From Longilinea arvoryzae (GTDB taxonomy: Bacteria > Chloroflexota > Anaerolineae > Anaerolineales > Anaerolineaceae): a stretch of 64,000 nucleotides of DNA. Under the pieces are notes generated by a model. The model saw only the letters and a list, made by a program, of their open reading frames with translations. It did no database searches and was not told the DNA's origin. The stretch lies in the NCBI RefSeq assembly GCF_001050235.1, contig NZ_DF967972.1, positions 2,365,855-2,429,854 on the forward strand. The letters are read 5' to 3'. Shown piece by piece: positions 9,222 through 18,724 of the stretch (the stretch's first letter is position 1; each line of letters opens with the position of its first letter). The position numbers and the translations under genes were made by a program.

Positions 9222-10145
9222 TTACCTGGCCGTCAATACGTAGTCCAAAAGGTCGGATAAGGCGCAGGTCGCCAGGCCGATGACGTGATCGGCGCCGCCG
9301 TAGTAGACATAGACCGTTCCATCCAGCACCGGATTGGCGCAGGAAAATACCACGTTGGGTACATCTCCGCGTAATTCCCACAGCTCGCGCGGCTCGAAGA
9401 TCGGGTCAGCGGGCCGGCGGATCACACGGGTGGGATCCTCGAGGTCCAGCAGGACCGCGCCGATCCGGTAGATATGCTCGGGGGTGTAGCCGTGGTTGAG
9501 GACCAGCCAGCCTGCACTGGTTTCGATGGGCACGCCGTTGTTCCCCACGCTCTGACTGTCCCAGGCGCTCTCAGCGCGCGGACCATAGATGGGCGCCATG
9601 TCCTGTTCCTTCCAATGGAGCATGTCCTCCGAGTAGGCCAGCCATACCTTCGGATGCCGGCGGTGCAGGGCGGCAAATTTCCCCTTGATCTGGCGCGGGA
9701 AAAGGACGTGATCCTTGTTGTCTTCGCCGGTGACGATCGGGCCCAGCCGTTCCCAGGTGATCAGATTCGAGCTGCGCGCGATCATGGGTTGAATGCCCCC
9801 GCCGGAATGGGTGGGTTTAACGTCTATTGGAACCGAACTGCCGTAAGCCGTGTAGGTCATGTAGAATACGCCGTCAATTTCCACCACCCGCGGATCTTCG
9901 ATACCGCGCGAATCGGTCATGTCGTGCGGTTCGAGGACCGGACGGCGCAGACGATTCCATTGGATTCCATCCGCGCTGACAGCATAACCGATGCGGCTGA
10001 TCCAATCCAGCCCCTGAGCCCGGTAAAGCATATGCCAGAGATGGTTGTGATAGACGACGGCCGGGTTGAACACGTTATACGTTTCCCAATCCGATGTCGT
10101 ATCCGGAAGCAGGATTGGATATGTCGAGTAGCGAGTAAGTTCCAT
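9222..10145 (-). CDS. GH130-family glycoside phosphorylase or hydrolase
   Basis: 307 aa, five-bladed propeller fold. Diagnostic segments: [38 protein letters not shown] (the Asp proposed as proton donor in GH130), KDHVLFPR, and [14 protein letters not shown] with [12 protein letters not shown] near the end. GH130 enzymes mostly phosphorolyse beta-mannosides; some are hydrolases. The sugar cannot be assigned from sequence. It is the last gene of a minus-strand sugar uptake operon, so it probably acts in the cytoplasm on the imported oligosaccharide; no signal peptide is seen. Confidence 0.88.
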   Translation of the reverse strand: MELTRYSTYPILLPDTTSDWETYNVFNPAVVYHNHLWHMLYRAQGLDWISRIGYAVSADGIQWNRLRRPVLEPHDMTDSRGIEDPRVVEIDGVFYMTYTAYGSSVPIDVKPTHSGGGIQPMIARSSNLITWERLGPIVTGEDNKDHVLFPRQIKGKFAALHRRHPKVWLAYSEDMLHWKEQDMAPIYGPRAESAWDSQSVGNNGVPIETSAGWLVLNHGYTPEHIYRIGAVLLDLEDPTRVIRRPADPIFEPRELWELRGDVPNVVFSCANPVLDGTVYVYYGGADHVIGLATCALSDLLDYVLTAR

Positions 10146-10163
10146 GAGTTCTCCACGAAGGAT

Positions 10164-10769
10164 TTATTGCGTTTGAATCTGGCCAAGAACGGCCCGGTTG
10201 CCCACCAGCGCAACGAAAATTCCACCCAGGGCAACGCTCAGCATGAAGGCGATGATCCCCAGGCTCAAGGTGAGGATGAGCAGGATCAACAGCGTAAAGC
10301 AGAAGATCGGATTTTTTCCGATCAGAACCACACTGTTTCGCAACGCTTTGAAAACGGCCGGTTCTTCCTGCTCGAGCATAAAGGGAAGGGCAAAGATCTG
10401 GATCAGGAGCCAGAAAGCAAGCAGCGTAAAATAAAGGCCCCTGAAAAATAAACCCGCGCTGGTCGGATTTTGCGACCGGGTCAGGTAGATGTCGCCGGCC
10501 AGGATTGCCAGGACGATCAGGTTCACAATTCCCCAGCGCCATCCGGCCTTCCAGTAGCGCGGAATGGCTTTGAAAAAGTCGGTTACGTAGATTGCCTCAC
10601 CCCGGACGGATTGATTCGCGTAGTAATACAGCGCCAGGGTGGCCGGCGGGCCGGGTATGATCAAGACACATGCAAAGAGCCAGACGATATTGCAGACCAG
10701 TGCAGACCACAAATCCAGCCAGGTATCCCGTAAAGAAGTTGTGATGACTTTAAAGGCAGACTGCTTCAC
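10164..10769 (-). CDS. YesL/DUF624-like membrane protein
   Basis: 201 aa with about five transmembrane helices (LWSALVCNIVWLFACVLIIPGPPA, then VNLIVLAILAGDIYL, FTLLAFWLLIQIFAL, FTLLILLILTLSLGIIAFML). The early helix followed by PGPPATLALYYYAN and VTDFFKAIPRYWKAGWRWG fits the YesL/DUF624 family, commonly found in sugar ABC operons with unknown role. Six bases separate it from the permease stop upstream, and it shares the operon. Confidence 0.78.
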   Translation of the reverse strand: MKQSAFKVITTSLRDTWLDLWSALVCNIVWLFACVLIIPGPPATLALYYYANQSVRGEAIYVTDFFKAIPRYWKAGWRWGIVNLIVLAILAGDIYLTRSQNPTSAGLFFRGLYFTLLAFWLLIQIFALPFMLEQEEPAVFKALRNSVVLIGKNPIFCFTLLILLILTLSLGIIAFMLSVALGGIFVALVGNRAVLGQIQTQ

Positions 10770-10775
10770 GCAACT

Positions 10776-11660
10776 CTAGCCTTTCAACCCTGTGTAAGCG
10801 ACTCCTTCGATATAGTACTTGCTAAAAATGAAGAAGAGGATCAAGACTGGAATGGCGTTGAACATTGCTCCCACCAGGGTCAGGTTCCACTGGGCTTTAT
10901 AGGATTGCTGGAAAATACTGAGCGCGACATTTAATACCATTTTGTCTGCTGAGTTAAGGTACAAAAGTGGGGCTAAAAAGTTATTCCACATTCCCTGGAA
11001 TTGCAGGATTAATACCGTGAGTAGCGCTGGCCGCGCCAGCGGCAGGACCACGTCTTTATATATCTGCATATGGCTGGCGCCGTCCATATACGCTGCGTCC
11101 TCCAGTTCTTGAGGAATGGCCCTAAAGAATTGCGTCAGCATGAAAATTCCACCAGCACTGACCGCGCCTGGAATAATCAAAGAAAAGAATGAATTGATCA
11201 ACCTCAATTTTGACATCAAGACATAGGAGGGAATTAAAGTAACCGCTCCCGGGATCATCATTGTAGCCAGCATGAAGTTGAATATAAAATTGCGGCCCGG
11301 AAACTTCATTCTGGCAAAGGCATAGGCAGCCATGGAACAAAAAATGGCTTCCAGGACGGCCACGGTGACAGAGAGAAAAGCGGTGTTGAACAGCCAACGC
11401 GGGAAGGTACCGCCATTGCCAATATCTGTATTCCAGACTTTTGCCCAGTTATCCCAATGCCACACTGCGGGAAAGAACGAAGGAGGATATGCGCTGATTT
11501 CTGCGTCGGTTTTAGCAGTACCCAAAAAGGCAAGAATAAACGGGGTGAACATGACCAGGCCAATGGCGATGATCAGCAGATAACGCATTACCAATCCGAT
11601 GTAATGCATTGCCGGTTTACCTTTATGGTATTTTTGGATTGCGAGCGCTTGTTCTGTCAC
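10776..11660 (-). CDS. Sugar ABC transporter permease, MalG type
   Basis: 294 aa with six predicted transmembrane helices. The EAA loop that docks to the ATPase reads ELEDAAYMDGASHMQIYKDVVLPLARPAL, and the family C-terminus YIEGVAYTGLKG is present. It pairs with the MalF-type permease just upstream (11-base gap). No ATPase subunit is encoded in this operon, so a shared MsmX/MalK-type ATPase elsewhere must drive it. Confidence 0.93.
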   Translation of the reverse strand: MTEQALAIQKYHKGKPAMHYIGLVMRYLLIIAIGLVMFTPFILAFLGTAKTDAEISAYPPSFFPAVWHWDNWAKVWNTDIGNGGTFPRWLFNTAFLSVTVAVLEAIFCSMAAYAFARMKFPGRNFIFNFMLATMMIPGAVTLIPSYVLMSKLRLINSFFSLIIPGAVSAGGIFMLTQFFRAIPQELEDAAYMDGASHMQIYKDVVLPLARPALLTVLILQFQGMWNNFLAPLLYLNSADKMVLNVALSIFQQSYKAQWNLTLVGAMFNAIPVLILFFIFSKYYIEGVAYTGLKG

Positions 11661-11671
11661 TGCGGCACCTC

Positions 11672-12919
11672 CTAATATTGCTCTGTTCCACGTTCAAGAA
11701 GATTGCGTTGGACATAGGTAATCGCGAAGATGATCACAGCCAAAATAAAAGCCAACGCGGATGCGTATCCCATACGAATGGGACCCTGTGTACCCATAGC
11801 CTCGCGATAGACGAGATAGACCGGTGTCAGGGAAGTACCCAATGGACCGCCAGAAGTGGCCAAATAGACCTGGTCAAACACCTGGAGCGTTCCAATTGTG
11901 CCCAAAACAACCACCATTAATATGATTGGCCGGAGCAATGGAATGGTTATTTTTGTGAATTGCTGCCATTTGGACGCGCCATCAATTGCGGCGGCTTCGA
12001 ATAAAGTGGGATTGATGTCTTGCATGGCTGCCAGGAACATGATCATAAACGTTGGGGCAGTGGTGAAAATATTCTGAAACATAATGGCCATCCAGGCTAT
12101 ACTGGGTCCTCTCAAGTACCACAGCTTGGAGGGAATGTCACCACCGAAAGCATTAGCGATAAGTTGGATTAGGCCTCGCGGGTCGCCTAGCCAGAGAATA
12201 CTTACCCATTTGACACCAAACAACCCCAGGAATTTATCGAAGAAGAAGTTAATGTAACCGATCTTTAGATAAAGCCATATAAAGATCAAGGTGATGACAA
12301 CGGATGAGGTCACGCTTGGGGCATAAAAAACGGTGCGAAAGAACTGGCGAAATTTGATCGGAGTATTAAGCAAGGCCGCCAGTAAAACGGCAATAATCGT
12401 CTGCAAGGGAACCACAATCAGGGCGTACCAGATGACATTATAAAGAGACTGGATAAAATCCTTCTGGGTTGGGTCGACAAACCCATTAAAGGCCTTTTTA
12501 TAATTAGCTAATCCCACCCATTGAGGAGAGGTAAAAATATCATAATTGTTGAAAGAGATATAGAATGCGAAGAGGACCACACCGACCGTAAAGGTCAGTG
12601 TTATTAGCAGGTAGGGAGCCAGAAATCCATAGGCTGCAAGCGTTGTTGTGCGTTTTTGTCGATTGGGCCACACCTTGTAAATCATGCGGCCGAAGACATA
12701 GGCCAGGGCAATGGCACCGACAGCCACGACGCCCAAGAATGGCAGGGCAGTCCGCTTGACCTCAGCCAAGTATGTCTGGGGTGAAGCCATGACTTTGGGT
12801 CCGCCCATGGTCGGTGCGTTCATCAACGCGATGATCATGATGATAATGAAAACGGAAAGCGATGTAACAATTGCAGCAAGAGTATTGTGGGTGCGGACCG
12901 AATTATTATTGCTTTCCAT
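11672..12919 (-). CDS. Sugar ABC transporter permease, MalF type
   Basis: 415 aa, longer than the usual ~300. The extra N-terminal 120 residues carry two more hydrophobic segments (VTSLSVFIIIMIIALM and FLGVVAVGAIALAYVFG), as in eight-helix MalF proteins. The conserved EAA loop is LFEAAAIDGASKWQQFTKITIPLLRPI. It forms the channel with the MalG-type protein. A strong stem-loop separates it from the binding-protein gene upstream. Confidence 0.93.
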   Translation of the reverse strand: MESNNNSVRTHNTLAAIVTSLSVFIIIMIIALMNAPTMGGPKVMASPQTYLAEVKRTALPFLGVVAVGAIALAYVFGRMIYKVWPNRQKRTTTLAAYGFLAPYLLITLTFTVGVVLFAFYISFNNYDIFTSPQWVGLANYKKAFNGFVDPTQKDFIQSLYNVIWYALIVVPLQTIIAVLLAALLNTPIKFRQFFRTVFYAPSVTSSVVITLIFIWLYLKIGYINFFFDKFLGLFGVKWVSILWLGDPRGLIQLIANAFGGDIPSKLWYLRGPSIAWMAIMFQNIFTTAPTFMIMFLAAMQDINPTLFEAAAIDGASKWQQFTKITIPLLRPIILMVVVLGTIGTLQVFDQVYLATSGGPLGTSLTPVYLVYREAMGTQGPIRMGYASALAFILAVIIFAITYVQRNLLERGTEQY

Positions 12920-12959
12920 ATCGGCTCCCTTTGTTACAAAATCGATCTATTTTATTATT

Positions 12960-12995
12960 ATCCTCCTTCTTTCCCCAAAAGGAAAGAAGGAGGAT
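12960..12995 (-). promoter_or_regulatory. Intra-operon stem-loop after the binding-protein gene
   Basis: A perfect 15-bp inverted repeat: ATCCTCCTTCTTTCC (12960-12974), loop CCAAAA, GGAAAGAAGGAGGAT (12981-12995). It lies between the solute-binding protein gene and the two permease genes and has no T run on the minus strand. This position suits an mRNA-stabilising or partial-termination hairpin that gives more binding protein than permease. Confidence 0.7.
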
Positions 12996-13017
12996 ATGCT
13001 AATTTAGAACCCTGGGT

Positions 13018-14376
13018 TTATTTGCCGTCAAGCGCAGCCTGAGCCTCAGTCTGTGCCTGTGCGATCGATTCGTCAACGGTCTGATCGCCAAGGAAGATGC
13101 GGTCTAAAGCCTTGGAAACTGCATCATTGACCTTGCCGGTGTACGGACCCCAGTAAGCGACGCGGGTATCGGGCAATAAACCGCCAGCGGCAATTGCCTG
13201 GTCGTTTACATCCACGATGAGATTTGCCTGATCGGGATGCGTGCTGTAAGCGAAACCGGTCTTCACAATCTCACCCTGGTTGGCTTCGCCGGTCAGGAAG
13301 ATGGCGAAGGCAGCCGAAGCGATCGGGTATTTGGTGGAGGCATTCACACCGATACCGTTGGTGAAGATGACATCCGCGCGGGTCTTGGGGCCGCTGGGGA
13401 TTTCGACGGCTTTCCACGCGACATCCGGGAAGGTGGTCTTCATGGTGTTGACCATCCAGCCGCCTTCGGTGGTCATGCCGACCAGCTGCTTGCCGATGGC
13501 TTCACCGCACCAGCTCGCGCCGATATCTGCCGGGCGAACAAGGGATTTCTCCTTGAACATGTCGGCTACGAACGTGGCCATGGTCTTGACTTCGGGCGTA
13601 TCGAGTGTGGCGGTCTTGTTGTCACTACTGGCGAACGCGCCGCCATTGGAGAAAGCGAAGGGAGCGAAACGAGCCCAGTCAGCGCCCATGCAGAAGCCGG
13701 CATATTTGCCGGTGGCAGCGATCTTCTGAGCGGCCGTGCGCATATCATCCCAGGTCCAATTTGCGGTCGGTTCGGGGATGCCAGCTTCCTTGAAGGCAGC
13801 CGGAATGTAAACCAGGCCGAGGGTGCCCCAGTCTTTAGGCAGGGCATAGGTCTTGCCGTCGGCGGTGAAGATGGTGAGCAGAGCCGGGATGAAGCCGTCG
13901 CGCGAAACGCCAGCCTGTTTCATGTAATCATCCAGCGCAAGCAATTGGCCGGACGGCTGGAAGGCGGTCATCAGCTGATCGTCGACGTAGAAGACATCCG
14001 GGGCCGTGCCGCCAGCCATCATGGCCTTGAGTTTGTCCTGGAATTTATCGGGGATGGGCTGATAATCAACCGAAATGCCCGGGCAGACATCCTTGAAACG
14101 CGCGATGGAATCGGTGTAGATCTTCTGTTCCGAGGTATCGCCCCAGCCGGAGAATACGATCTTGGCGCCGTCTTCGGCGGGCAGCGGGCAGGTGGATTTC
14201 GGAGCTTCCGTTGTCGCTGCCACTTTGGTCGGAGCAGCGGTCGCTGGAGCGGTGGTTGGAACGGCTGCAGGAGGTTGGGTTGCAGGTGCAGCAGTGGTCG
14301 CAGCGGTTCCGCATGCGGCAAGAAGCATCGTTATGGCAATCAGGCAACTTAGCATGCCAAAAGTTTTGGCTTTCAT
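13018..14376 (-). CDS. Extracellular sugar-binding lipoprotein (family 1)
   Basis: 452 aa from the second ATG (14376), which has GGAGGA six bases upstream; the ATG two codons earlier abuts the ribosome site. Lipoprotein signal MKAKTFGMLSCLIAITMLLAACG with lipobox LAAC, then a Thr/Ala/Pro-rich tether. The body is a family 1 (MalE-like) binding protein: VFSGWGDTSEQKIYTD, GTAPDVFYVDDQLM, YALPKDWGTLGLVY and GGWMVNTM. It captures the substrate outside the cell and hands it to the two permeases. Specificity cannot be read from sequence, although the GH130 and GH65 genes point to a disaccharide or glycoside. Confidence 0.93.
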   Translation of the reverse strand: MKAKTFGMLSCLIAITMLLAACGTAATTAAPATQPPAAVPTTAPATAAPTKVAATTEAPKSTCPLPAEDGAKIVFSGWGDTSEQKIYTDSIARFKDVCPGISVDYQPIPDKFQDKLKAMMAGGTAPDVFYVDDQLMTAFQPSGQLLALDDYMKQAGVSRDGFIPALLTIFTADGKTYALPKDWGTLGLVYIPAAFKEAGIPEPTANWTWDDMRTAAQKIAATGKYAGFCMGADWARFAPFAFSNGGAFASSDNKTATLDTPEVKTMATFVADMFKEKSLVRPADIGASWCGEAIGKQLVGMTTEGGWMVNTMKTTFPDVAWKAVEIPSGPKTRADVIFTNGIGVNASTKYPIASAAFAIFLTGEANQGEIVKTGFAYSTHPDQANLIVDVNDQAIAAGGLLPDTRVAYWGPYTGKVNDAVSKALDRIFLGDQTVDESIAQAQTEAQAALDGK

Positions 14377-14502
14377 CGTCATTCCTCCAATATTCGAATT
14401 TGAAACGACAGGTTTTTGTAAAACCGAAAACCCTTCAACTTACCCCAATTTTTTCCAGTCCATCACCTCCTTTGGATGTTTTTCCACCAAAACCGGATGG
14501 TT

Positions 14503-17352
14503 TCAATCCTTTTTCATACCGGATAAACGATCGAGCAGATCCGTAACGCTAATCTCGTTCAAACCCGGATAGACCCAATGGGCGTTTTTCAAGCGTTCAT
14601 GGGGTCCGATCCCAATGGCCCACATTCCCCCGGCGCGCGCAGCTTCGATCCCGGCGGCCGCATCTTCGAACACGGCGCAGTATTCGGCCGAGACGCCCAG
14701 CAAACCGGCCACGTGCAGGAACAAATCGGGAGCCGGCTTTTGATGGACGACGCTCGCGCCATCCGCGATCGCATCGAACAGGCTGGCGATTCCCAATTTC
14801 TCCACCACCAGCAGAGCATTCCTGCTCGCGGATCCGAGGCCAATTTTGATGCCGGCTGTTTTCAGACTGTCCAATAGACTTCGGGCGCCAGGCAGTAAGT
14901 CGCGTTTGGTCAACAGAGAGATGGATTCGACGTAATATTGATTCTTACGTTCCATCATCTCCTGTAATTTTTCCTCGCTCACCTTTCGGCCCTTCAATAT
15001 CCGTAATAATGATTCCCGGCGCGGAATGCCGCGCAGAAACTCGTTATCCGCCCGGGTAAAGGGAATGCCGGCTTCATCCGCCAGGCGTTTCCAGGCCCGG
15101 TAATGCAATTCCGAGGTGTCGGTGAGTACGCCATCCAGATCGAATATGGCGCCCTGTACCGGCAGGACTGCGTTACGATTGGCCTTCCCCTCCGGCCGGA
15201 TGTCAAACTCGTATTTCTTGCCTTTGATGAGGATATTGAATTGCACCCGCTTCCATTTGGGGGGTAATTTCGGGTGGACGAGCGGCCCATCCGGCGTCAT
15301 CTCGAGGCCGCAAAAGCCAAAAATCACCGCCTGCCACAAACCACCCTGCGTGGCGATGTGAATTCCATCTCCCGAATTGCCGCGCACGTCAACGAGGTCG
15401 GTTTTGGCGGATAATCGGAACAGGTCATAGGCAGTCTTCACGTCGCCCACGCGGGTGGCCAGGATGGCCTGAATGGGCGGCCCAAGAGAGGACCCATAGG
15501 ACGAGTCGGTGACGGGGGTATAAAACGCAAAATTACGTTCGAGGATTTCTTTTGAGGTGTTTGCATTCATCAAATAGAGCAGCATCAAGACGTCAGGTTG
15601 TTTCAGGATCTGAAATTCCTGTGTCTTTTCGATGCCCAGGATGGCCTGCATCGATTCGGTTCGCGGTTCGAATGTGGCGAGGTCGACTCGCTGGCGTTTG
15701 AAGAAACCCTCGAATTGCTCGTACAATCCGGTTTGCGGGTCAAATCCCAGATAGAGATGATCGATGACGTGACGCCAATGGTCGAGTTTAGGGGGCGTCA
15801 ATTCAAGGCGTTGTTCCAGTTCGTCTGCCTTGGCCGGCGAATCCTTTTTCAGCCATTCCAGGATTTCGAGGCCAAATTGAATATTCCAGCGCGCCATATT
15901 GTTCGTATAGGCATTGTTATCGATGCGGTCGTGGTATTCGTCCGGCCCGATGACATTGTTGATGTGATAGCGATTTGAGGGTTCGTCCCATTCGGCGCGA
16001 GAATTCCAGAAGCGCGCGGTTTCAAGAATGATCTCTGCCCCAAAATTGCGCATAAAATCGTTGTCGCCGGTAACGCGCCAATATTGTTGGATGGCGAACG
16101 CGATATCTGAGGTGATGTGATGCTCGATATCGCCGCACCAGATGCGTACCAGATTACCGTCGCGCAACGGAACCCAGCGCGGGGTGTTTTCCTCGCCGGT
16201 CGCGGCGCTTTCCCAGGCGAATTGGGCTCCTTCATAATTATTGGAGTTTGCCTTGTTGCGCGCTGCCGGGAGCGTGAAGTATCGATACATCAACAGGCGC
16301 CTGGCAATTTTTGGCTGTGTGTAGGTAAAGAAGGGCAGCATGAAGACTTCGGTATCCCAGAAGACGTGGCCTTTATAGCCAAATCCGCTCAATGATTTGG
16401 CCGGGATGCTGACATGCTCGTTCTTGCGTGGGGCAGCGATCAACAATTGGTAGATCGCATATCGCACAGCGCGATCCGCTTCATCATCACCCTGGATGGA
16501 GATGTTGCTGGCATTCCATTCCTTTTGCCATTCGGCGCTGGATTGCGCCAACAGGGCGGTATACCCCAGTTCTTTGGCGCGCTGCAGGCTGGCGATGGCG
16601 GATTTCTTGGGGTGAGAAGCGTCCAGCGATGTGTAAATGGCGACGATTTTCTCGATTTCCGCTTCCTGCCCCGGCTCCAGATGCACCTTTTCGACTTTGA
16701 ACGGGTTCATCCGGCTGTCGCAGAATTCGGATGTGCTGGATTTCCCACGCGTCAGGTTCAGGCTAAAGGCTTCGACCAGCGTGTGGTGAGTCTTGCGGGT
16801 TTCCACCTGCAGGTAGGCTGAACTGGCATCGATTTTCCCCTGTTCGATCCATTCCAGGTGGAGAAATCCTTCATTGTCTGCATAACCGGACAGTCCGCTG
16901 TGGAATTCGATATCTCCGCTGAAATCAATCGATTTAACCTGGCAGCGTAAAGCCACGATGTGTTCGTCGGCCAGGCTGGTAAAGCGTTGAAACTCGAGCG
17001 CCAGGTGCCCACCGGCGGCAACTTCCCAGTGCAGCGTCCGGGTCAGCTCGCCGTTATGCAGGTTCAGGTCGCGGAAGTAATCGGTGACGACAGCGTTCTT
17101 CAGGTTCAGACGCTCTCCATTGGCAGTGATCTGCAGATCCAGCCAATTGGGTGTATTGGCCAGTTCGGTAAAAACAATGGGAATATCGTCGAAAAAGCCG
17201 TTGATGAGCGTTGCCGGTTGGTCGCCGGGATAACCTTCTTCGAAGGTCCCACGTGTACCTAAATACCCATTTCCGATGGTGTAGACGGTTTCGAGCGAGC
17301 GGTTATTTTTATTATTAAATTGTGTTTCGAAAATATGCCAGTTATCCATCAT
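14503..17352 (-). CDS. GH65 glycoside phosphorylase fused to beta-phosphoglucomutase
   Basis: About 949 aa; starts at 17361 (TTG), 17352 or 17349 (ATG) are all possible. Residues 1 to about 720 are GH65: IGNGYLGTRGTFEEGYPG, WDTEVFMLPFF, VIGPDEYHDRIDNNAYTN with the acid Glu near residue 472, and SYGSSLGP. Residues from about 730 are a HAD-fold beta-phosphoglucomutase: FDLDGVLTDT (nucleophile Asp near 738), GIPRRESLLRIL, GSASRN, VHQKPAPDLFLHVA and VFEDAAAGIEAARAG. Together they would turn an alpha-glucobiose into glucose and beta-glucose-1-phosphate, then glucose-6-phosphate. Kojibiose, nigerose, maltose or trehalose are all possible substrates. Confidence 0.93.
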   Translation of the reverse strand: MMDNWHIFETQFNNKNNRSLETVYTIGNGYLGTRGTFEEGYPGDQPATLINGFFDDIPIVFTELANTPNWLDLQITANGERLNLKNAVVTDYFRDLNLHNGELTRTLHWEVAAGGHLALEFQRFTSLADEHIVALRCQVKSIDFSGDIEFHSGLSGYADNEGFLHLEWIEQGKIDASSAYLQVETRKTHHTLVEAFSLNLTRGKSSTSEFCDSRMNPFKVEKVHLEPGQEAEIEKIVAIYTSLDASHPKKSAIASLQRAKELGYTALLAQSSAEWQKEWNASNISIQGDDEADRAVRYAIYQLLIAAPRKNEHVSIPAKSLSGFGYKGHVFWDTEVFMLPFFTYTQPKIARRLLMYRYFTLPAARNKANSNNYEGAQFAWESAATGEENTPRWVPLRDGNLVRIWCGDIEHHITSDIAFAIQQYWRVTGDNDFMRNFGAEIILETARFWNSRAEWDEPSNRYHINNVIGPDEYHDRIDNNAYTNNMARWNIQFGLEILEWLKKDSPAKADELEQRLELTPPKLDHWRHVIDHLYLGFDPQTGLYEQFEGFFKRQRVDLATFEPRTESMQAILGIEKTQEFQILKQPDVLMLLYLMNANTSKEILERNFAFYTPVTDSSYGSSLGPPIQAILATRVGDVKTAYDLFRLSAKTDLVDVRGNSGDGIHIATQGGLWQAVIFGFCGLEMTPDGPLVHPKLPPKWKRVQFNILIKGKKYEFDIRPEGKANRNAVLPVQGAIFDLDGVLTDTSELHYRAWKRLADEAGIPFTRADNEFLRGIPRRESLLRILKGRKVSEEKLQEMMERKNQYYVESISLLTKRDLLPGARSLLDSLKTAGIKIGLGSASRNALLVVEKLGIASLFDAIADGASVVHQKPAPDLFLHVAGLLGVSAEYCAVFEDAAAGIEAARAGGMWAIGIGPHERLKNAHWVYPGLNEISVTDLLDRLSGMKKD

Positions 17353-17410
17353 GCGTTCCAAGCTTTCTTAACAGCATCGGGCATGGATTGATCCGATAAA
17401 TGGACTTCTT

Positions 17411-18454
17411 TCAAACCGAATAAGCAGGATAAGAACTCGACTCGCGCACGACAAGTGAGGGTTCCAATAAGACGGATTGATTTTGCGGTGGGGCGTCGTT
17501 CAGGATCCCCTGGAGCATTTCGGCAGCGACGCGACCGACTTCCCAGATCGGCTGCTGAACGCTGGATAGACCGGGAATCATGTATTGCATGGGCGGCGAA
17601 TCGTCGAATCCGGTGATAGCCAACTCGGGACCAACGCGAACTCCCAGTTTGAGGGCCGCGTTCATGACGCCAATCGCCATGACATCGCTGAAGGTGATAA
17701 TGGCGGTGGGCCGGCTGGCGAGCGGAGCCTGCAACCATTTGAGGGCGTTCTGGTAGGCGAAGGCAAAATCGCCTTCACCCAGCGCGATCCAGCCGGATGG
17801 AACGACGATCCCGGCCGCATTCAGCGCTTCCATGCAGCCCTTCATACGATTCTTGCCCACACTGGTGGATTTCGTTTCTGACCAGTTGATCAGGGCAATT
17901 CGCCGGTGGCCCTTTGACACCAGTTGCTCGACTACTTTGCGCATTCCCACGGCGCCATCCACATCGACATAGGGAAATTCCCATTCCGGATTGGCGCGGC
18001 CAAAGCCGACGAACGGAAAGCTCTGCTCCAGAAGGAAGGGAATGCGGGCATCGTTCATTTCAATACTGGACAGGATAAAACCATCCACGCGGTTGGTCTC
18101 GATCAGGTCGCGATAGGAATTTACCCACGCGCTGCCCGGTTTATAGGGAAACATCAGGATGTGATATCCGACCGCTTCCGAGTAATAGCAGATGCTTTCC
18201 ATAAATTGGGTGTAGATCTGGTTGGACTGCTCCGGGGGGGTGGGCTCCCAGGAGAAACCAATCATCCGGCTGCGTTGAGAGCGTAAGCTGCGCGCAATCA
18301 AATTGGGACGGTAACCCAATTCCGCGGCGGCCTTACGAATGCGCTCCTCAGTGGCCGTCGAAACCTTGACCTGATGGTTCAAGACTTTCGAAACGGTCTG
18401 GTAACTGATTCCCGCAGCTGCAGCGACTTCCTTGATCGTAACGTGTTTGGACAT
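17411..18454 (-). CDS. LacI-family transcriptional repressor of the sugar operon
   Basis: 347 aa. N-terminal HTH with hinge: VTIKEVAAAAGISYQTVSKVLN, STATEERIRKAAAELGYRPNLIARSL. The C-terminal periplasmic-binding fold has MIGFSW, VDGFILSSIEMND, IPFVGFG-like PFVGFGRANPEWEFPYVDVDG, GHRRIALI, AITGFDDSPPM and SVQQPIWEVGRVAAEMLQ, as in ligand-binding family members. It lies just upstream of, and in the same direction as, the GH65 gene. A palindromic operator overlaps its own promoter, so it is autoregulated and probably controls the whole run. Confidence 0.94.
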   Translation of the reverse strand: MSKHVTIKEVAAAAGISYQTVSKVLNHQVKVSTATEERIRKAAAELGYRPNLIARSLRSQRSRMIGFSWEPTPPEQSNQIYTQFMESICYYSEAVGYHILMFPYKPGSAWVNSYRDLIETNRVDGFILSSIEMNDARIPFLLEQSFPFVGFGRANPEWEFPYVDVDGAVGMRKVVEQLVSKGHRRIALINWSETKSTSVGKNRMKGCMEALNAAGIVVPSGWIALGEGDFAFAYQNALKWLQAPLASRPTAIITFSDVMAIGVMNAALKLGVRVGPELAITGFDDSPPMQYMIPGLSSVQQPIWEVGRVAAEMLQGILNDAPPQNQSVLLEPSLVVRESSSYPAYSV

Positions 18455-18480
18455 GGGGCTTTTCCAGGGAGATTTATTTT

Positions 18481-18510
18481 AATGCGAACGTTCGCACGAA
18501 CGTTCGCATT
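18481..18510. promoter_or_regulatory. Double LacI-type operator
   Basis: A 30-bp near-perfect palindrome made of two GAACGTTC cores (18486-18493 and 18498-18505), centres 12 bp apart, each inside TGCGAACGTTCGCA-like arms. It begins just downstream of the -10 and covers the start of transcription of the repressor gene, a typical repression site. Confidence 0.82.
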
Positions 18511-18511
18511 G

Positions 18512-18540
18512 AGTATAGCACGATCAATATTCGGTTTCAA
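18512..18540 (-). promoter_or_regulatory. Promoter of the LacI-family gene
   Basis: Read on the minus strand: TTGAAA (-35, 18540-18535), 17-bp spacer, TATACT (-10, 18517-18512). The operator lies immediately downstream. Confidence 0.75.
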
Positions 18541-18724
18541 TAGGCTTTTCTATCAATATGGGAAGGACTTTATATGAAAAAATAAAACAAAAACGCGAGA
18601 TTCTTAAGATTTATTAAAGGAACGATCCGGCGGGAGTGAAGAAATCAAGCCGTTAAATCTCGGAAAAGGGTTCATTCATCCAACCCAATCCACAATTTTT
18701 GAATTTAGAAATATGAAGAAAATA
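18541..18724. other. AT-rich spacer with no recognised gene
   Basis: Between the repressor promoter and the repeat array. I see no coding frame with protein-like composition, no tRNA and no terminator with a stem and T run for the rnpB transcript arriving from the right. Confidence 0.5.
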
